Shown: positions 33,438 through 45,645 of the stretch, in pieces
How positions within the stretch are numbered: position 1 is the stretch's first letter
Layout: every line of letters starts with the position of its first letter
The notes under the pieces: generated by a model
What the model saw: only the letters and a program-made list of their open reading frames with translations
What the model was told of the DNA's origin: nothing
Databases searched by the model: none
Made by a program: the position numbers and the translations under genes
NCBI GenBank assembly: GCA_003116995.1
Contig: BDSL01000007.1
Location: 1,798,001-1,862,000, forward strand
Source of the DNA: Yamagishiella unicocca
Taxonomy: Eukaryota; Chlorophyta; Chlorophyceae; Chlamydomonadales; Volvocaceae
Direction of reading: 5' to 3'
Length of the DNA stretch: 64,000 nucleotides

Positions 33438-35043
33438 AATAAGAAATGACGCGGGGTATGGAATCAATAACCAATTTGGTTACACGGTAAGGAAAAACAG
33501 TAGTATCAACTGCGCCGCTAACCAGGTAGTAGTGATTGTTACAGTGGGTTCCAGACCTTAAAAGGTAGAGCCATCGGGCGCATCGCCTGATACTGAAAGA
33601 GACAAGGAAAGCAAGGAAAACCGACGGTTCGGAAAGGCAAACCACCCAGAGCCTCACAACCGAGAGGCCAGAGGAAACAGCAAGCACCAATACACAGGGG
33701 GAGGTTGCGCTGATGGCTCCCCTGCACATGGCCACATGCATCCCAAGCAGACCCCCGAAAGGAGAGACAGCAGCACGCCTCGGTTACACAATCGGATAAC
33801 CCCCCAAGATCCCAGAAACGTCCCACACCCGAAACGGGCCGACACCCATAGCGAGATGGGAAGAACCAATTGTAATTAATACCATCGACCAAATTGAGGT
33901 CAACAACACCAGCAGTCTCTAGGGAAAGGCAGATCGGCAACACCAGGGGTTGCACATCTTGCTCGAGTCAATGGGAACCCCCCATAAGAGACTGACATTT
34001 GTGCACAACGACGTTTTCACTCACTCGGAACCGGTACAGTTCGGGACATGTTGGGGCCAGTGCGGGCAACTGGTGCATTATTGTTCCAAGCTGAGCCAAG
34101 CTGAAAAATTCAAACGTGCCATACATCTGGGTGCGAGCCGCGTTGTGTCCTGTGGACCTGTGGACGCGTAAGGAGGATTCTCATGATCGGTAGGGTTGGT
34201 TTCGGATCGATCTTGGGGATAGAGATAGGCTAGGGGAAAACAGGTCGAGGTCCGCTAGGTTTGAGATTGATAATGAGGAGTTAGGGGGGGGGGGCTAGGG
34301 TTTCAGACTGAGGTCAGGCCAGGGTGGATCTGTAGGTAAATATTTAGCATACAGCTCGAAGAGATAAGAAAGTATAAAAACGAGGGGTTATACGTTTTCC
34401 CCCTTCAGGCAGGTTCATTCGCATCGGCATAGCGAGCTCAAGGACAACGGCGAGACGTGGCGGGAAAGGGGCATACAGGCTGCCCAAAATTTCAGCGGAA
34501 TATTTAGCAACATTACCGCCCCAATCACCTCCATAGCACTGAATTTTGTTTTGGCCGCGCACGGAAGGCCTTGGAAAAGAACGTTTTGTCCGCATGCAAG
34601 CTGAACAAGTGTGACCTACAAGGCAATGACCTCCGCCTCGGCGGCCAGAGTTGATTACTACATCTACGTCATAATTAGGAGGAAATATAGCCGTGATTGT
34701 CCAAATCAAACGTCCAATTTATCAAAGGCCACCCTCCCTGGACCTACCTTCCCTCGACCCTTTCCGGGATTCTAAGAAAGGTTCCAATTACTTACCTGCA
34801 GCGATCATAGCTTCTGTTGTGTGAACGTGTCAACACTCTTCTTTCGCTACCAGGGAGTGTTACTCCTGCACGCGTTACGCAGCAAATCTACCTCATTATC
34901 TTTAGTTGTTGTTTTGCCCACTCAGTCGTAGCGCCATCCGAGCCACAAGCTGCGTTCGCGTTGACGATCAGCCAGTCTTTTGGATCGGCAAAAGCGTTCA
35001 GCCTTTAGCGTAGGCGCGGGCCTCCGCGCAGAGCCGGCAGACA

Positions 35044-38000
35044 ATGCGGCCCTCGCCCGCCCTCGCGCTGCTTGTGGCAGTGGCAACCTTCGTGTCCGTG
35101 TCTGCCGTGGAGTTTGCTGGACCTACCGTCATCCCTCAGCGCGTAGCCTTGCCGAAAGGTCTGCAGTGGCCTCTTCGCATGGCTTTTTGGCCAGGAAGCC
35201 CGCGGACATGTGACTGAGTTTCTCCTTTCGCAGGTTTCCGCATTACCTGTTATGATGGCTACGAGCTGATTTACTCGAATGACAACTATACCAATGGCGT
35301 CCTCGTGAACGCGGACGCTTATCCCTATCCAGTCGGCCAGTGCAGGAAGTGCCCTGGGGGCACAGCTACTATGGACGGCTTTCGCTGCATTCCCTGCGCA
35401 TCAGGATACTTTTCTGAGCCTGGAGCTCGCGAGTGCACGGCTTGCCCAGCTGGCACCATCGCCAAGCCCACGACTCCCGTTGCTGGCACAACTTATGAGC
35501 AGGTGCAGAGGCTCAATGTCGGCCCTCAAGCCTCCGCCTGCAAGAAGTGCCCGCCTGGTTACTTTCAGCCCAACCTGGCGGGCAGTGTTTGCATTCCCTG
35601 TCCGAGCGGTAAGGTCTGTTTGATTTGCGGTCGACGTCGGTCCTGCGCTCATTCGCTCATGTACTTCGCAGGCTTTGTGTCCGTCGAGGGCGCGACCACC
35701 TGCACTCCTTGCAATGAGGGCACTTTTCATGGCGACGGTGCGCAGCTTGCCACTGGATTGGTCTATGGCCTCGTCTCCATGAAGAACTCGGCTGGTGGTA
35801 CAGTGGGCTTTGAAGCAACTGACGCCCAAATGTTGGCCGTGAGTGGCACCGCTGCCTCGAGTGGGTTTGATTACGTGGCTTTGCCGAACACCTGCATTAA
35901 GTGTCCGAAGAACACGTACCAGCCGCTGAAGGCGCAAGCTGCGACCTCGACGACAACGGATGCGGCCTTCAGCGCTTGCAGGTAGGCCCGAACGCATTGC
36001 TGGCTCCTTATCCTCATCTCGAATATTCTGAAAATTGACGGCGCGATGACATTTTCATCTCTGCAGGCGTTGCGAGGATGGCATGTATGCGCCTCCAGGC
36101 GCGGCGTCCTGCGTTCCCTGCCCCGCGGGCTCTTACCGCAATAGCTACTTCGATGGCATGAACCCCCTCAACAACACTGCTTCCTTCGAGTACAATGGCG
36201 CCATGGAGTACGCGGCCAACACCTACAATGCTTGCTTCAAGTGCCCCAAGGGAACTTTCACTCCAAGCAAGGGCGCGTCCGTCTGCCAGCCGTGCCCTGC
36301 CGGAACGAACGCCATCATAACTGGTTCCACCAATTGCACCCGCTGCCCCGCCGGAACCAACAGCTTGTTCGGCACGCGCGCCCAGCAGCTGTCTTGGGAC
36401 GCCTCCGCCACCGGGACCAGCCAAGCGTACTACTCATACGTCGTTTCAGGCTTTGATGCCGCTGATGGCGTCTGGAAACTGCTGCGCAACCGGACCGATA
36501 ATGCCTTCTGGCTGGCTGCCAAGGCCGACGCCTGCCCCGCCAACCTGCCAGGTGAGCGATGACCTCAATTGCTTGCAACGATTGCGGCCCCATTGGTGTA
36601 AACGAACTCAATCCCGGCGTGGGTGGCTAATGCTTTGCAATTGTAAGGCCCTGTCCGCACCCTTTGCGCCCCCTGGAGCAGGCTACTACACCGACGTGCC
36701 GGGTCTTCCCATCCAGCTGCCGTGTCGCCCGGGCGCCTTCCTGGCGCCCGGTGCAGCGGACAAGACGACGTGCATTACCTGCGATCGAGGCTACTTTAAC
36801 GAGGACTTCAGCCAACGTGCGTATTGTGCACTGTTCATATCCTCTTCATATTGTTCACTGTATCGTTCACTGTTCATATCCTGTTGCGGTGTGTGCTGTT
36901 GATTGTTGACGTGCAACTTATCCACCCTGGCCGTGCTGATGGCCACCGTGCTGACCCCCGTTGTGTTTACCGGGTCGTTCTGCTGTTGTGTCGATCCGCA
37001 GCCACCTGCAAGGCGTGCTGGCCCGGCTCGTTCGCAAGCCAACGTGGCATGGCCAAGTGCGAGATCACGGAGCCCGGCTACTTCAGCAACCCTGACCCTG
37101 CGGCTGCGAACGCTACGTACGACGTCACGAACATCATGACCACGACCGAGCCCGCCGGCTTGGTGCAGTCCAGTGAGGACCCGAGTCCTTGCGGTCTGGG
37201 CTATTACCAGAACTCGTACGAAAAGGATGGGTGCATCGCCTGCGCTGTGGGCACGTACGCCGACGTCACCGGTCTGTCGACGTGCAAGAAGTGCCAGGCT
37301 GGCAGGTGGGCGGGTTTACTGTTGGGCCTGTAACTGGGGTAACGGGCTGTAACAGGAAACATTGTTGCGGGGCGAGCGCCTTTTTGCAGAGCGCTGGTAC
37401 AAGGGTTGAATTTTCTTTCTCACAATTGTACGGACTGCCGTTTGTGACTGCAGGTACCAGAACGCCATCGGCCAGGCTGTCTGCAAAGAGTGCGATATGG
37501 GCTGGTACTCGACGTACGGTTCGGAGCTTTGCACGAGGTGCCCAGAAGGCACCATCACGCCCAAGCCGGGAACGTCCCGCTGTTCGAGATGTGCGGCGGG
37601 CTTCTATGCCGACAGGTCCTTGGCCGCCAGCTCTTGCCGCGCCTGCCCCCGCGGTTGGTACGGCCCGTACTCTGGCGCCTATTCGAGTGATGGCTTTGGT
37701 CCCGGCGGAGTTCGCGGCTGCTACAAGTGTGGCTTGGATACTTACACCGACCGCCCCGGCATGACGGAATGCACGGCCTGCCCGGACTTGAATGTTGGTG
37801 GCAACACCACTGTCGCGACCTGCACGGAGACCTGGGGCGCCCAGCGGTGCAAGCCGTGCTCGCTGCTGGTGAACACGGTTGCGACCCGTAACACCACCGA
37901 TGTACCGCCGCCGCCTGATTCTTCACCATCGCCGCCGAATCCGCCACCTCCGTCGCCGCCCCCCCCGCCGCCGCCGCCGCCCCCGCCGCCGCCGCCGACG

Positions 38001-38300
38001 CCGCCCCCCCCGTCGCCGCCGCCCCCCCCACCGCCGCCCCCCCCGCCGCCGCCCAGCCCGCCGCCGCCTGCCCCGCCGCCCCCCCCGCCGCCGCCCCCGC
38101 CGCCGCCGCCTACCCCACCGCCGTCGCCTCCTCCCCCGGGTTCGCCGGCGGAGGATTTCGGCACGGGTGTTAACCGGGTTACCGACCCTCAGGGAGTTCG
38201 CCGCCTCTTGGGTGCTTCATCGTCGTCGGCAGAGGAGCTTGCTGAGGAGCAGGAAATGATAAAGCTCACCCAGGAGGACGATGAGGAGCATCAGCAGTAA
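35044..38300 (+). CDS. Secreted cysteine-rich wall protein with GCC2/GCC3 (ephrin-receptor-like) repeats and a polyproline spacer
   Basis: Predicted extracellular-matrix glycoprotein of 856 residues. Seven exons: 35044-35158, 35234-35608, 35672-35981, 36067-36551, 36682-36816, 37002-37305 and 37454-38300 (2571 bases, phases consistent). The ATG at 35044 opens a signal peptide (MRPSPALALLVAVATFVSVSA). About a dozen modules of the type CxxCPxGTxxxxxGxxxCxxCPxGxY follow, for example CRKCPGGTATMDGFRCIPC and CKKCQAGRYQNAIGQAVCKEC. This pattern belongs to the GCC2/GCC3 or ephrin-receptor-like fold. Then come about 75 residues of mixed PPPPSPPPP, as in hydroxyproline-rich wall proteins, and an acidic, Ser-rich C terminus ending EDDEEHQQ. 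NxT/NxS sites are frequent. Modular algal wall or flagellar-surface proteins are the nearest match; the exact role is unknown. Confidence 0.9.
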
Positions 38301-40044
38301 ACGACGGTGGCAATCTGTGCCCCTATTTGGAGGCGGCGGCTGCCTGGTTCCTGGTTGCTCTTAACCGGAGTCTCGCTTTTGGGAGCAAGCGCACAGATGC
38401 GATTCGCGGCGCCAGGAGGTAACGAGGCCCTGGAAGTGTACTTCTGTCCCTCTTGAATCGGCAGACACCTTCTTGGTCTCTCTGGCTATCAGGAGTGCAA
38501 TTAATCCAAAGCAGGAGCCCATGGGGTGACTAGGGGGATGCGGATGCTGCGCGTTGCGTATCTGAATGTGGTGTGTTTGTGTGGTCAAGAGGCTTTGTTG
38601 ACTGCTAGGCTGGCGGTGGACGCATGCTCTCTTGAGTGCCTGCGGGGCTTGCAGGAGGTTGGCGGACGTCAAGGTCGCGCACCCTCCGGGGCATTCATGT
38701 CAACTTCATCATTCTCGACAGGAGGGACTGAGAGCTGCAGAAGCACTCTGGTGGTGATTGATGAGTTGTCACTCGCGCGCGAAAGAAACTGCCTCCTAGC
38801 CATTTTCGCATAGTTTTCAGCAGGGATGAGCAGGGTGGGTGAAGAAGGTCGCCTTGGTGGTGCGCAGTCCAGGAGGATGATTGCGCTGCAGGGGTGGTTT
38901 GGTGTCGTGAAGGGGTATTAAGGGAGGGCGTTGGTATCAGTTGACAACCCACCTATGCGGTGTGGTGCGAGCGGGCGGGCGAGCGGGTGAATGTTGGATG
39001 CATGATGGCTCGCTCTGACGAAGCGGGTGAAGCGCGTTGCGCGTTGCACGTTGAGGTTGCAACCAACCAGACGGGTGGGTTCCGACACGCCCGTGCAACG
39101 TTTTCATTTATGCTTGGCTTGTGTGCGTTTACCTGTGTGAGGCTCCACACGCGCGCCGGACAATCCCCTGCGCGTCGGGCGATGCCTGTGGCCCACTTGC
39201 TTACACCGACTTTGATCGATAATAAATTTTAGCGTGCGCGGCGGATTCATTCATGCGGTCCGTTGGGGCGGACAGTCATTCTAACGTGCGTGCAGCAGTC
39301 AGGTTGAGCACCATGTACTAAGCGCGAGCCGGCCACCCGTGCCTGGTCTTGCGACAATGCGCCCTGATCTGTGACGGAATGTTTATGTGTGTGTGTGCTC
39401 CAGGCGGATACTGAAGAGCGCATGCACAATGGGGTTTAAGGGCCCGAGAGGCCTGGGGGAGAAAAGGGCGTGAAGCAGGCGCACATGACGGGTGTGACTG
39501 CCATTTACGGGACGTAGGTGAAAAAGAATCCTTAAATCATCCGCTGATCATCCATCACTCATCGGCTGCGGTGTCTGCCAGCGTCTGTAGTTCCCGTGGC
39601 CCCCATCTTCGGGGTCGCGGTGTGCACGCTAGCGCAAGTGCGGCACTGCGCCTTCCATACAGCCGCATTCCTGGCCTCAATAGCACTCTCCTGTAACGAA
39701 CATGCTCACCGTCAAGGTTTTGTAATACATCCATGTAACGAAGAATCTTCCCTGCGAGGACCCTCCTGCCCCCTCCCCCACGACGCACGATCTCCTGGAT
39801 ACACCTCACATGCCGTTCTTGCTACATGATATACTCGCAGACTAGACACTACGGGTAGGACTTGTTACTAATTCTTGTGGTACGCAAGCAAGGCTCGCCT
39901 CGGTATCCCACAGCTTGTTCGAAGGTACCGGTAAGACGCTTTTCCCTCCATAAAATTAATTAATGTATTAGCAATCAAGTCGAAAATCAAGTCATATATG
40001 TAGGAAGCAGGCTGCGTAGCTCCTGAACGTCCTATCTTGTCACG
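38301..40044. other. Intergenic region
   Basis: This is the 3' flank of the wall-protein gene and the promoter of the next gene. TGTAA occurs at about 39692 and 39734, which is far from the stop, so the true polyadenylation site is unclear. An AT-rich stretch (39950-40005) precedes the CPBP protease start. No gene is visible. Confidence 0.4.
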
Positions 40045-42493
40045 ATGGCGCTCCAAAAGTTTACATTCCACCGACCGGAGCACTTACCACGCACCCTAGT
40101 CATGTGCCAAGCATCAGCTTCTACCCATAACGTGATCAATGGATCGAACATGCGGTCTCCATCCTCGGTGCTGCCTGGGCCTCCAGTACGATGCACTAGC
40201 TGTCGCTGCCGCGCAACCGGTCCCAAGAGTGGCCTACAGCGGAGTCCGGAGCCACTACCTCAACCAGCTAAGCTTTGGGGCAAGGGGAACGCGGCGGGCT
40301 CGCTGCCGTCGAAAACGAAACCTCGATCTTCGGGCCAGCCCGATAACAATGGCGACGGGCACGACGACGGAGAGTCCACATGGGGCGTTTTCGAATTATC
40401 ACGTTACTCAGACCGCTGGAATGTGCCCTGGGGTCCTAGCCGCGTCGCTGGTGGAATTGCCCTGTGGTTCGGTAGCTTCGTGGGCGTCGGGTTTATCTTG
40501 GTGCCACAGCTGTACCGCTTCGCCGGCATTTCAATTTATGACCTTTCCCCCGAGGTGCGAAGGGGGGGGTCGATCTAGCAGACGGGACCCAGAGGTGCGC
40601 GCCTGTGCACAGGGCTAGCGGGAGTTGAGGTTATCAGTTTACCTGGACTAGCGATTGGACGGGAACCGCTTGCGCCCTCCACCCTGCCTCCCCGCCATCC
40701 AGCTGGCAACTCCTTTCCTCGTTTGCAAATCCCCGCAACAGGGTGACCGGCCGCTCCTAAACCTGTGCGCTGCTTCGTTGAGCTGCCGCCAGTCAAACCT
40801 CTCCTCCCCTTCCTAAGCCGCCTGGGCACCGCCCCTCCCGACCCACATCGATTCCCCGCCGCATGCTACACCAACCCCCCAGGACAAGGCCACCTTCACG
40901 CTTGTCTGTCAGGCGGTGGAGACGGTCGTCAGCCTGGGCCTCATCCGGGCGCTGACCGCGGGGGCCATCGCCAAGTCCGGGGCGGCATCCGCTGCAGACC
41001 TGGATCTCTTTGTGTACGACCCACGGGGCCCGTTTGCCCGGCCGCGTGGCTGGGCGTTCTGGGGGCTGCTGGGGATGGTGGCGGCGCCCGCGGTGGTTGG
41101 CGGCATGTCGTTGCTGCTGTCGGCGGTTGGGTACGAGCAGGCGGTTGGCGGTCAGGGTACCGTGGATGGGGTGGCGGGCATGATCGACCTGGACCTGCCC
41201 ACCTACCTGTCGCTGCTGGCGGTCACCGGGGCAATGGCGCCAGTGCTGGAGGTGAGAACTCCCCGAGGGCCGGGGAGGCCGGGGAGGCCGGGGAGGCGGG
41301 GGAGCGGGGGGGAGCGGGGGGGAGGGATGCGAGTCGTTGGTCGGCACTCAAGAGATAAGTGAAACCGACTAGAGAAAGGTTCGGGAAACTACTTTGTTGT
41401 TGGAGAACATGGTAGAGAAATTGGTTTAGCGGGGCCGAGTGGAACCGGTTACAGGACATACCGTAGAAAACGGAGGGCCGAAGCAGGGGTGGGGCGGGAG
41501 GGTGGCCGGTCGGCACTCGGTGAAAGTGTGTTGTGTCCTGGCAGCCGCAGGACAGCGGACAGGGCTACCCGCGACACACAGTTTTGAGGCCGAGTGTGTC
41601 GTTTTATGTAGCCGGCAGCACAGGGTCTGACGCGACGGGGCCGCGGCGGCGGTGCAGCGACCTCTCCCCCTGCCCATCCCAGTCCCAGCCCGTACTGGAG
41701 ACCTGCCGGCTCCACAAGCGTACAGGCTTCCCGACCTCCTCTTCCTTCCCCACCCAAATCCTCCTCCCAATCCCAAACTCCCCAGCGCTCCTCAGCGCTC
41801 CCTAGTACCCCGCGTCACCCCCCCCCGACCCACCTCACAGGAGACGGTGTTCCGCGGCTTCCTGCTCACCTCCCTCACCCGCTTCATGCCCACCTGGGCG
41901 GCCGTGGTGGCCTCCTCCGTGTCCTTCGGCCTGGCGCACCTCTCCGCGCGGGACCTGCCCGTGCTGTCCGCGCTGGGTCTGCTGCTGGGCTGGTCTTACG
42001 TGCGCTCGCGCAACCTACTCACCCCCATCATCATCCACGGGGCATGGAACTCGGCGGTGCTGACGCTGCTGTTCTGGCTGGCTTCGGAGGGGGTCGACGT
42101 GCAGCAGCTCATCTCGGTGCGGGGGGTGGTGGTGCAAAGCGGGTGTGGTGACAAGACCCCTGACCAGTGTGTCTGGGCGGGGCTGCGGGAGGGGGGGGGC
42201 TAATAGCAGTGTGTGAGCCGTCAAGTGCACTTCCACAAGGAGGGCTCACATAGGGCCAGAGGGTTGTTGCGGTTGGGATGCAACAGTGCCGGGCGACATC
42301 GAGCAGTCTCCATCCACTCGCAGGGGGCAAGAGATTCCTGTGTCGTGCCTTGATCGTTGCGCGCGTTTGCATCCAGATGGGTTACCCGGTGGTTGCATGG
42401 AGCCGAATGGGCCGCTGGTCCCGGGGGGGCAATGCACCCTCTCACGCACCCGGCCCCACCACCCCGCAGGAAATGCGGGACGCCAGCGGCTGA
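40045..42493 (+). CDS. CPBP (CAAX/ABI-type) intramembrane protease, probably plastid
   Basis: Integral-membrane glutamic-type protease family. Exons: 40045-40554, 40883-41251, 41841-42116 and probably 42470-42493 (392 residues). The first 80 or so residues are Ser/Arg/Pro-rich and lack acidic residues (MALQKFTFHRPEHLPRTLVM), consistent with a transit peptide. Hydrophobic segments follow (IALWFGSFVGVGFILVP, LLGMVAAPAVVGGMSLLLSA). All three family motifs are present: EETVFRG, with its first Glu contributed by the exon ending at 41251; FGLAH; and HGAWN. The last resembles plant plastid CPBP proteins of the At5g60750 (SCO4) type by LLTPIIIHGAWNSAVL. The 3' end is uncertain. Reading through the donor at 42117 gives a stop at 42203, whereas splicing to 42470 gives a short EMRDASG terminus. 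Confidence 0.88.
41252..41320 (+). repeat. G-rich 9-bp repeat directly after a 5' splice site
   Basis: GGCCGGGGA units repeat three times, then degenerate GGGGGAGC units, starting about 15 bases inside the intron after the exon ending at 41251. Confidence 0.7.
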
Positions 42494-45400
42494 GGCGGGA
42501 TCGGTCGGGCTCTCCGCACTGCCCCCCTGCCCCGCCACCTCCCAAGGGAGGGAGGGAGCCGCTGTGGCACGGACCGGCTAGGGCGGCCGGGCCTCCGTGT
42601 CCTCCTTCCGCGCCACCAGGTCCTGCGCGGTGACTGGTCGCTTGCCACTGGTAGCGCGATGACTGCCGGTTCCGGCGCCTTGGCTGACTCTCCCGCGTGT
42701 GGGGGCTTCACGGCCCATGCCGTTGTGGGGCTGGGGTACAGGTGCAGAACATATGTTTTTTGGCGAACGCAGGGTACGATTTGATTCCGGAAGTGGGAGT
42801 GAGAGTTGGAGAGAGAGAGTTTGAGCAGCGTGAGTTTATGCGTTCTTAGAGGGTATGCTTGCTGTGTGTTTCGTGTGTGCCTGTGCTATTCGGTGGTATC
42901 GATGCTCGGATGCTCGGACACAGGGGAAGGCCATCGCTGCGGGCTGGGAGCGCACACCGAGAAGTCGGAACCCGCGCAGTGGAGTGCGCGGCCACACCGC
43001 ATGCCACGATTTTGGACCGCTCCAAACATTTTGCCGAACGGCTTTTCAGAGACGCTCGGATCCACATACCAGGGTCTCGCTGTGTTGGAATGTCCGTTCA
43101 TACATTTTGCGGACGGGACGTATGCAGCGGAAATGCGAGGTAGGTGCTTCCGCAGCGCCGCCTCCGTGTCATGGGAAAGAGGCCACAGGGGTCATCTGTG
43201 CTTGCAGCAATTCCAAACCTGCATACTGTGATGGCTAGTGTTAAGTGTGGCATGCAACTTGCGAAACCAACACACCTGGGACCCATCAAGGTAATCGCCA
43301 TGACAGTTGGACAAGACAACGGCGCTGAGGGGCTGTCCTGGATCCCTTCCCTGAGCCCCAGCAGATGTGGGTGGGAACATCAGCCCACCGCCAAAGGATA
43401 ACCTGTCACTCCGGGTTATGAGCTCGGTCGCGCCACTACTAGGGATCTTGACCGGCAACAACGCCTGACGGGGCACATCGGTGCCTTTGGGTGACGTGTA
43501 GTGGCGTGACCTCTGTGGCGTGCTTTCCTCTCCCCTCCAAACTCTGCAACAAGCTTCTAGCTGGCGCCGCAAGGAACCCTCAGCGCCGAAACCAGCTAGT
43601 GGGTTTGCGTGCTCCTTAAGCACGTAAGCACATGTCCGTTTTGAGCCCCATGTAAGGGGCTGCGGATGACAGGAGCTGCGTTATTAACATCCGGTAGCTG
43701 CCGAAATTGTTGAGTGGCCGCCTTACTGGTGATGCCCATGCCGATGGCGGTGGTGGCCGCTGAGCTGAAAGAGGAGTTGACGCTCCAAGGAGTGCGTAGG
43801 AGGACGGAAATTTGAAAAAATAATTAAATTCCTGATGTCTACGGCATCCCGCAATCAACACGCAAACCGCGTGGGCATTGAAGGCGTGGCATCGGCAACA
43901 CGTCATTTAATGGAACGTATGCTGATACTTGACGGTCCTTGCAGCATCAGATCCAGGTTTCGGAGGCTAATGCCCCTCCTTCAACTGGTCCCTTATCCTC
44001 CTCATACCAAACCAAATACCACAATGCAAGCATCTCGACCACCCGGCTGGCTCCTGCATCTGCGCGCGGTACGGTCAGCAGCGCAGAACCGGCAGGCGTA
44101 CCACGGGGTGGATTTGCAGCGCGGGCCGACCCGTGGGTCCACAAGCAGTCCTAAACTTGGGCTCAGATGCAGACGCCCCAAGGGCCGCCTCGCCCCACCG
44201 CAACATGGAACTCCTCGGGCAATGCAACGCACACATCTTGAGTTTTGATCGTGTTCCGTAGTTGTACAAGATGGTAGTCAGAGCTGGGCGCGCGGCAGCT
44301 GACAGTGAAGAGCACGGACACGCACGTCTTGCAGCCAGGCAGGTGCAGACAGCGGAGTGCCACAGGTCCGACCCGCCGGCGTGCAACGGGAAAAATAACG
44401 TGAAGACCAGGCCCCTACCTACCCGCTCTGTCCAGTCTAGCCTTAATTCCAGCCGTACTGAGCCAGGATCAAATACCCAGTGCCCCGCCAAGCAAGCAAG
44501 CGCACTCACACGCCCACACATGCAGCAGTCCACTCCAACGACGTAACCCCTCGCCTCTACCTCCACCGCCGCCCATCACTCGGAGAGTCCCCTCCCCTCC
44601 GCCCCACAGATCGGGGCCACGAGCCGCCATACACGTCTTCAGCCAGGTGGGGCCGGGTAGGGTTGTGCGCGCTCGCGGCGGCATGGCGGCACCGTGGTGT
44701 GGTGGTACGACACAAAACATCGCAGCACAGCGTCGCACAGCACGTCCCTCCGTGGCTCGGTCCACCCGCAGTTCCACTGAATGACTTCACATGGCGCGAC
44801 AACACAGAACACTAAACGAAGGCACGATGCACTTCACTCACACAACACATCACAACGGCTCTCATCATGCTCACTTACTACTGACTGCAACACTCAGTGC
44901 GCCGCACACCCTCATCTACAGGTACATGCTGCTGCGCTAAGGGCTCTCCCGCCCACCTTCATCCCACGGGCTACTGGGCGTATTGGGATAGGGCCCGCGT
45001 GGGGTGAAGGCGCGGGGCCGGGCCAGGTTTGGGACGAGCAACCCACTATCTGGGAGGGGCGGAGTCGCTCGGCACCCCTGATGGCAACCTCACCGGGGGC
45101 TATTGCAACCATTGCTTAATAAGACACGCTAGTGCGGGGCCGGTGCAAAGCAGCGGCCAGGGGGCACCGCTAAAGAATGGAATCTCACTCTCACTCCGTA
45201 CTCGTATCGTCTGCTGCCGTGGAGGCGGCAGGCGCTATCACACGTCGTTCACTCCACTCTGCGTCTGAAAGGGACTTTCGGACACCGCCGCCTTGTCGTC
45301 AACCGCAGAGGGTCCCGACCACCAACACCAACTACATGCACAATTGATGTCTATGGGAGACATTGATGCTGGTAGTCCAAGGTAGATTGCTGGTAGATCG

Positions 45401-45645
45401 TTGCGCGCTGCTGGAATTGGCAGCAGTCGCACTCGCGCGAGGGACCTGCTGGGACCGTCCGGCTCTGCCATCGCCACATGATCTTGTTCGTCGGATTAGA
45501 AACCAGTGACGCAATCCGGCACTGCGGGCAGCCGAGATTTGGACAAGGGACATGGGCAGGCAGGTGGGCCCGGAGGATAGGGGATGGGATCGGTTGGAAA
45601 CGATAGTTGGCAACGGTAGTTGTGGTCACGGCGGTTGGCATTTAA
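42494..45645. other. Gene-poor region of 3.2 kb
   Basis: Open frames occur on both strands but none shows recognisable protein features or a coherent exon chain. The right part must contain the 3' end of the bZIP gene. No tRNA, rRNA or transposase signature was seen. Confidence 0.35.

Larger units (their letters stand above)
30149..35043. other. Gene-poor region of 4.9 kb
   Basis: No reading frame here shows family similarity, signal sequence and splice-site support together. The first part is the divergent upstream region of gamma-COP. Bases 31400-33300 are GC-rich and carry dispersed repeats (31409-31458; a GGAAACCCGCGGGT element near 32770). Bases 33300-34800 are noticeably less GC-rich and hold a tandem direct repeat. 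The last few hundred bases are presumably the promoter of the gene starting at 35044. Confidence 0.4.
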
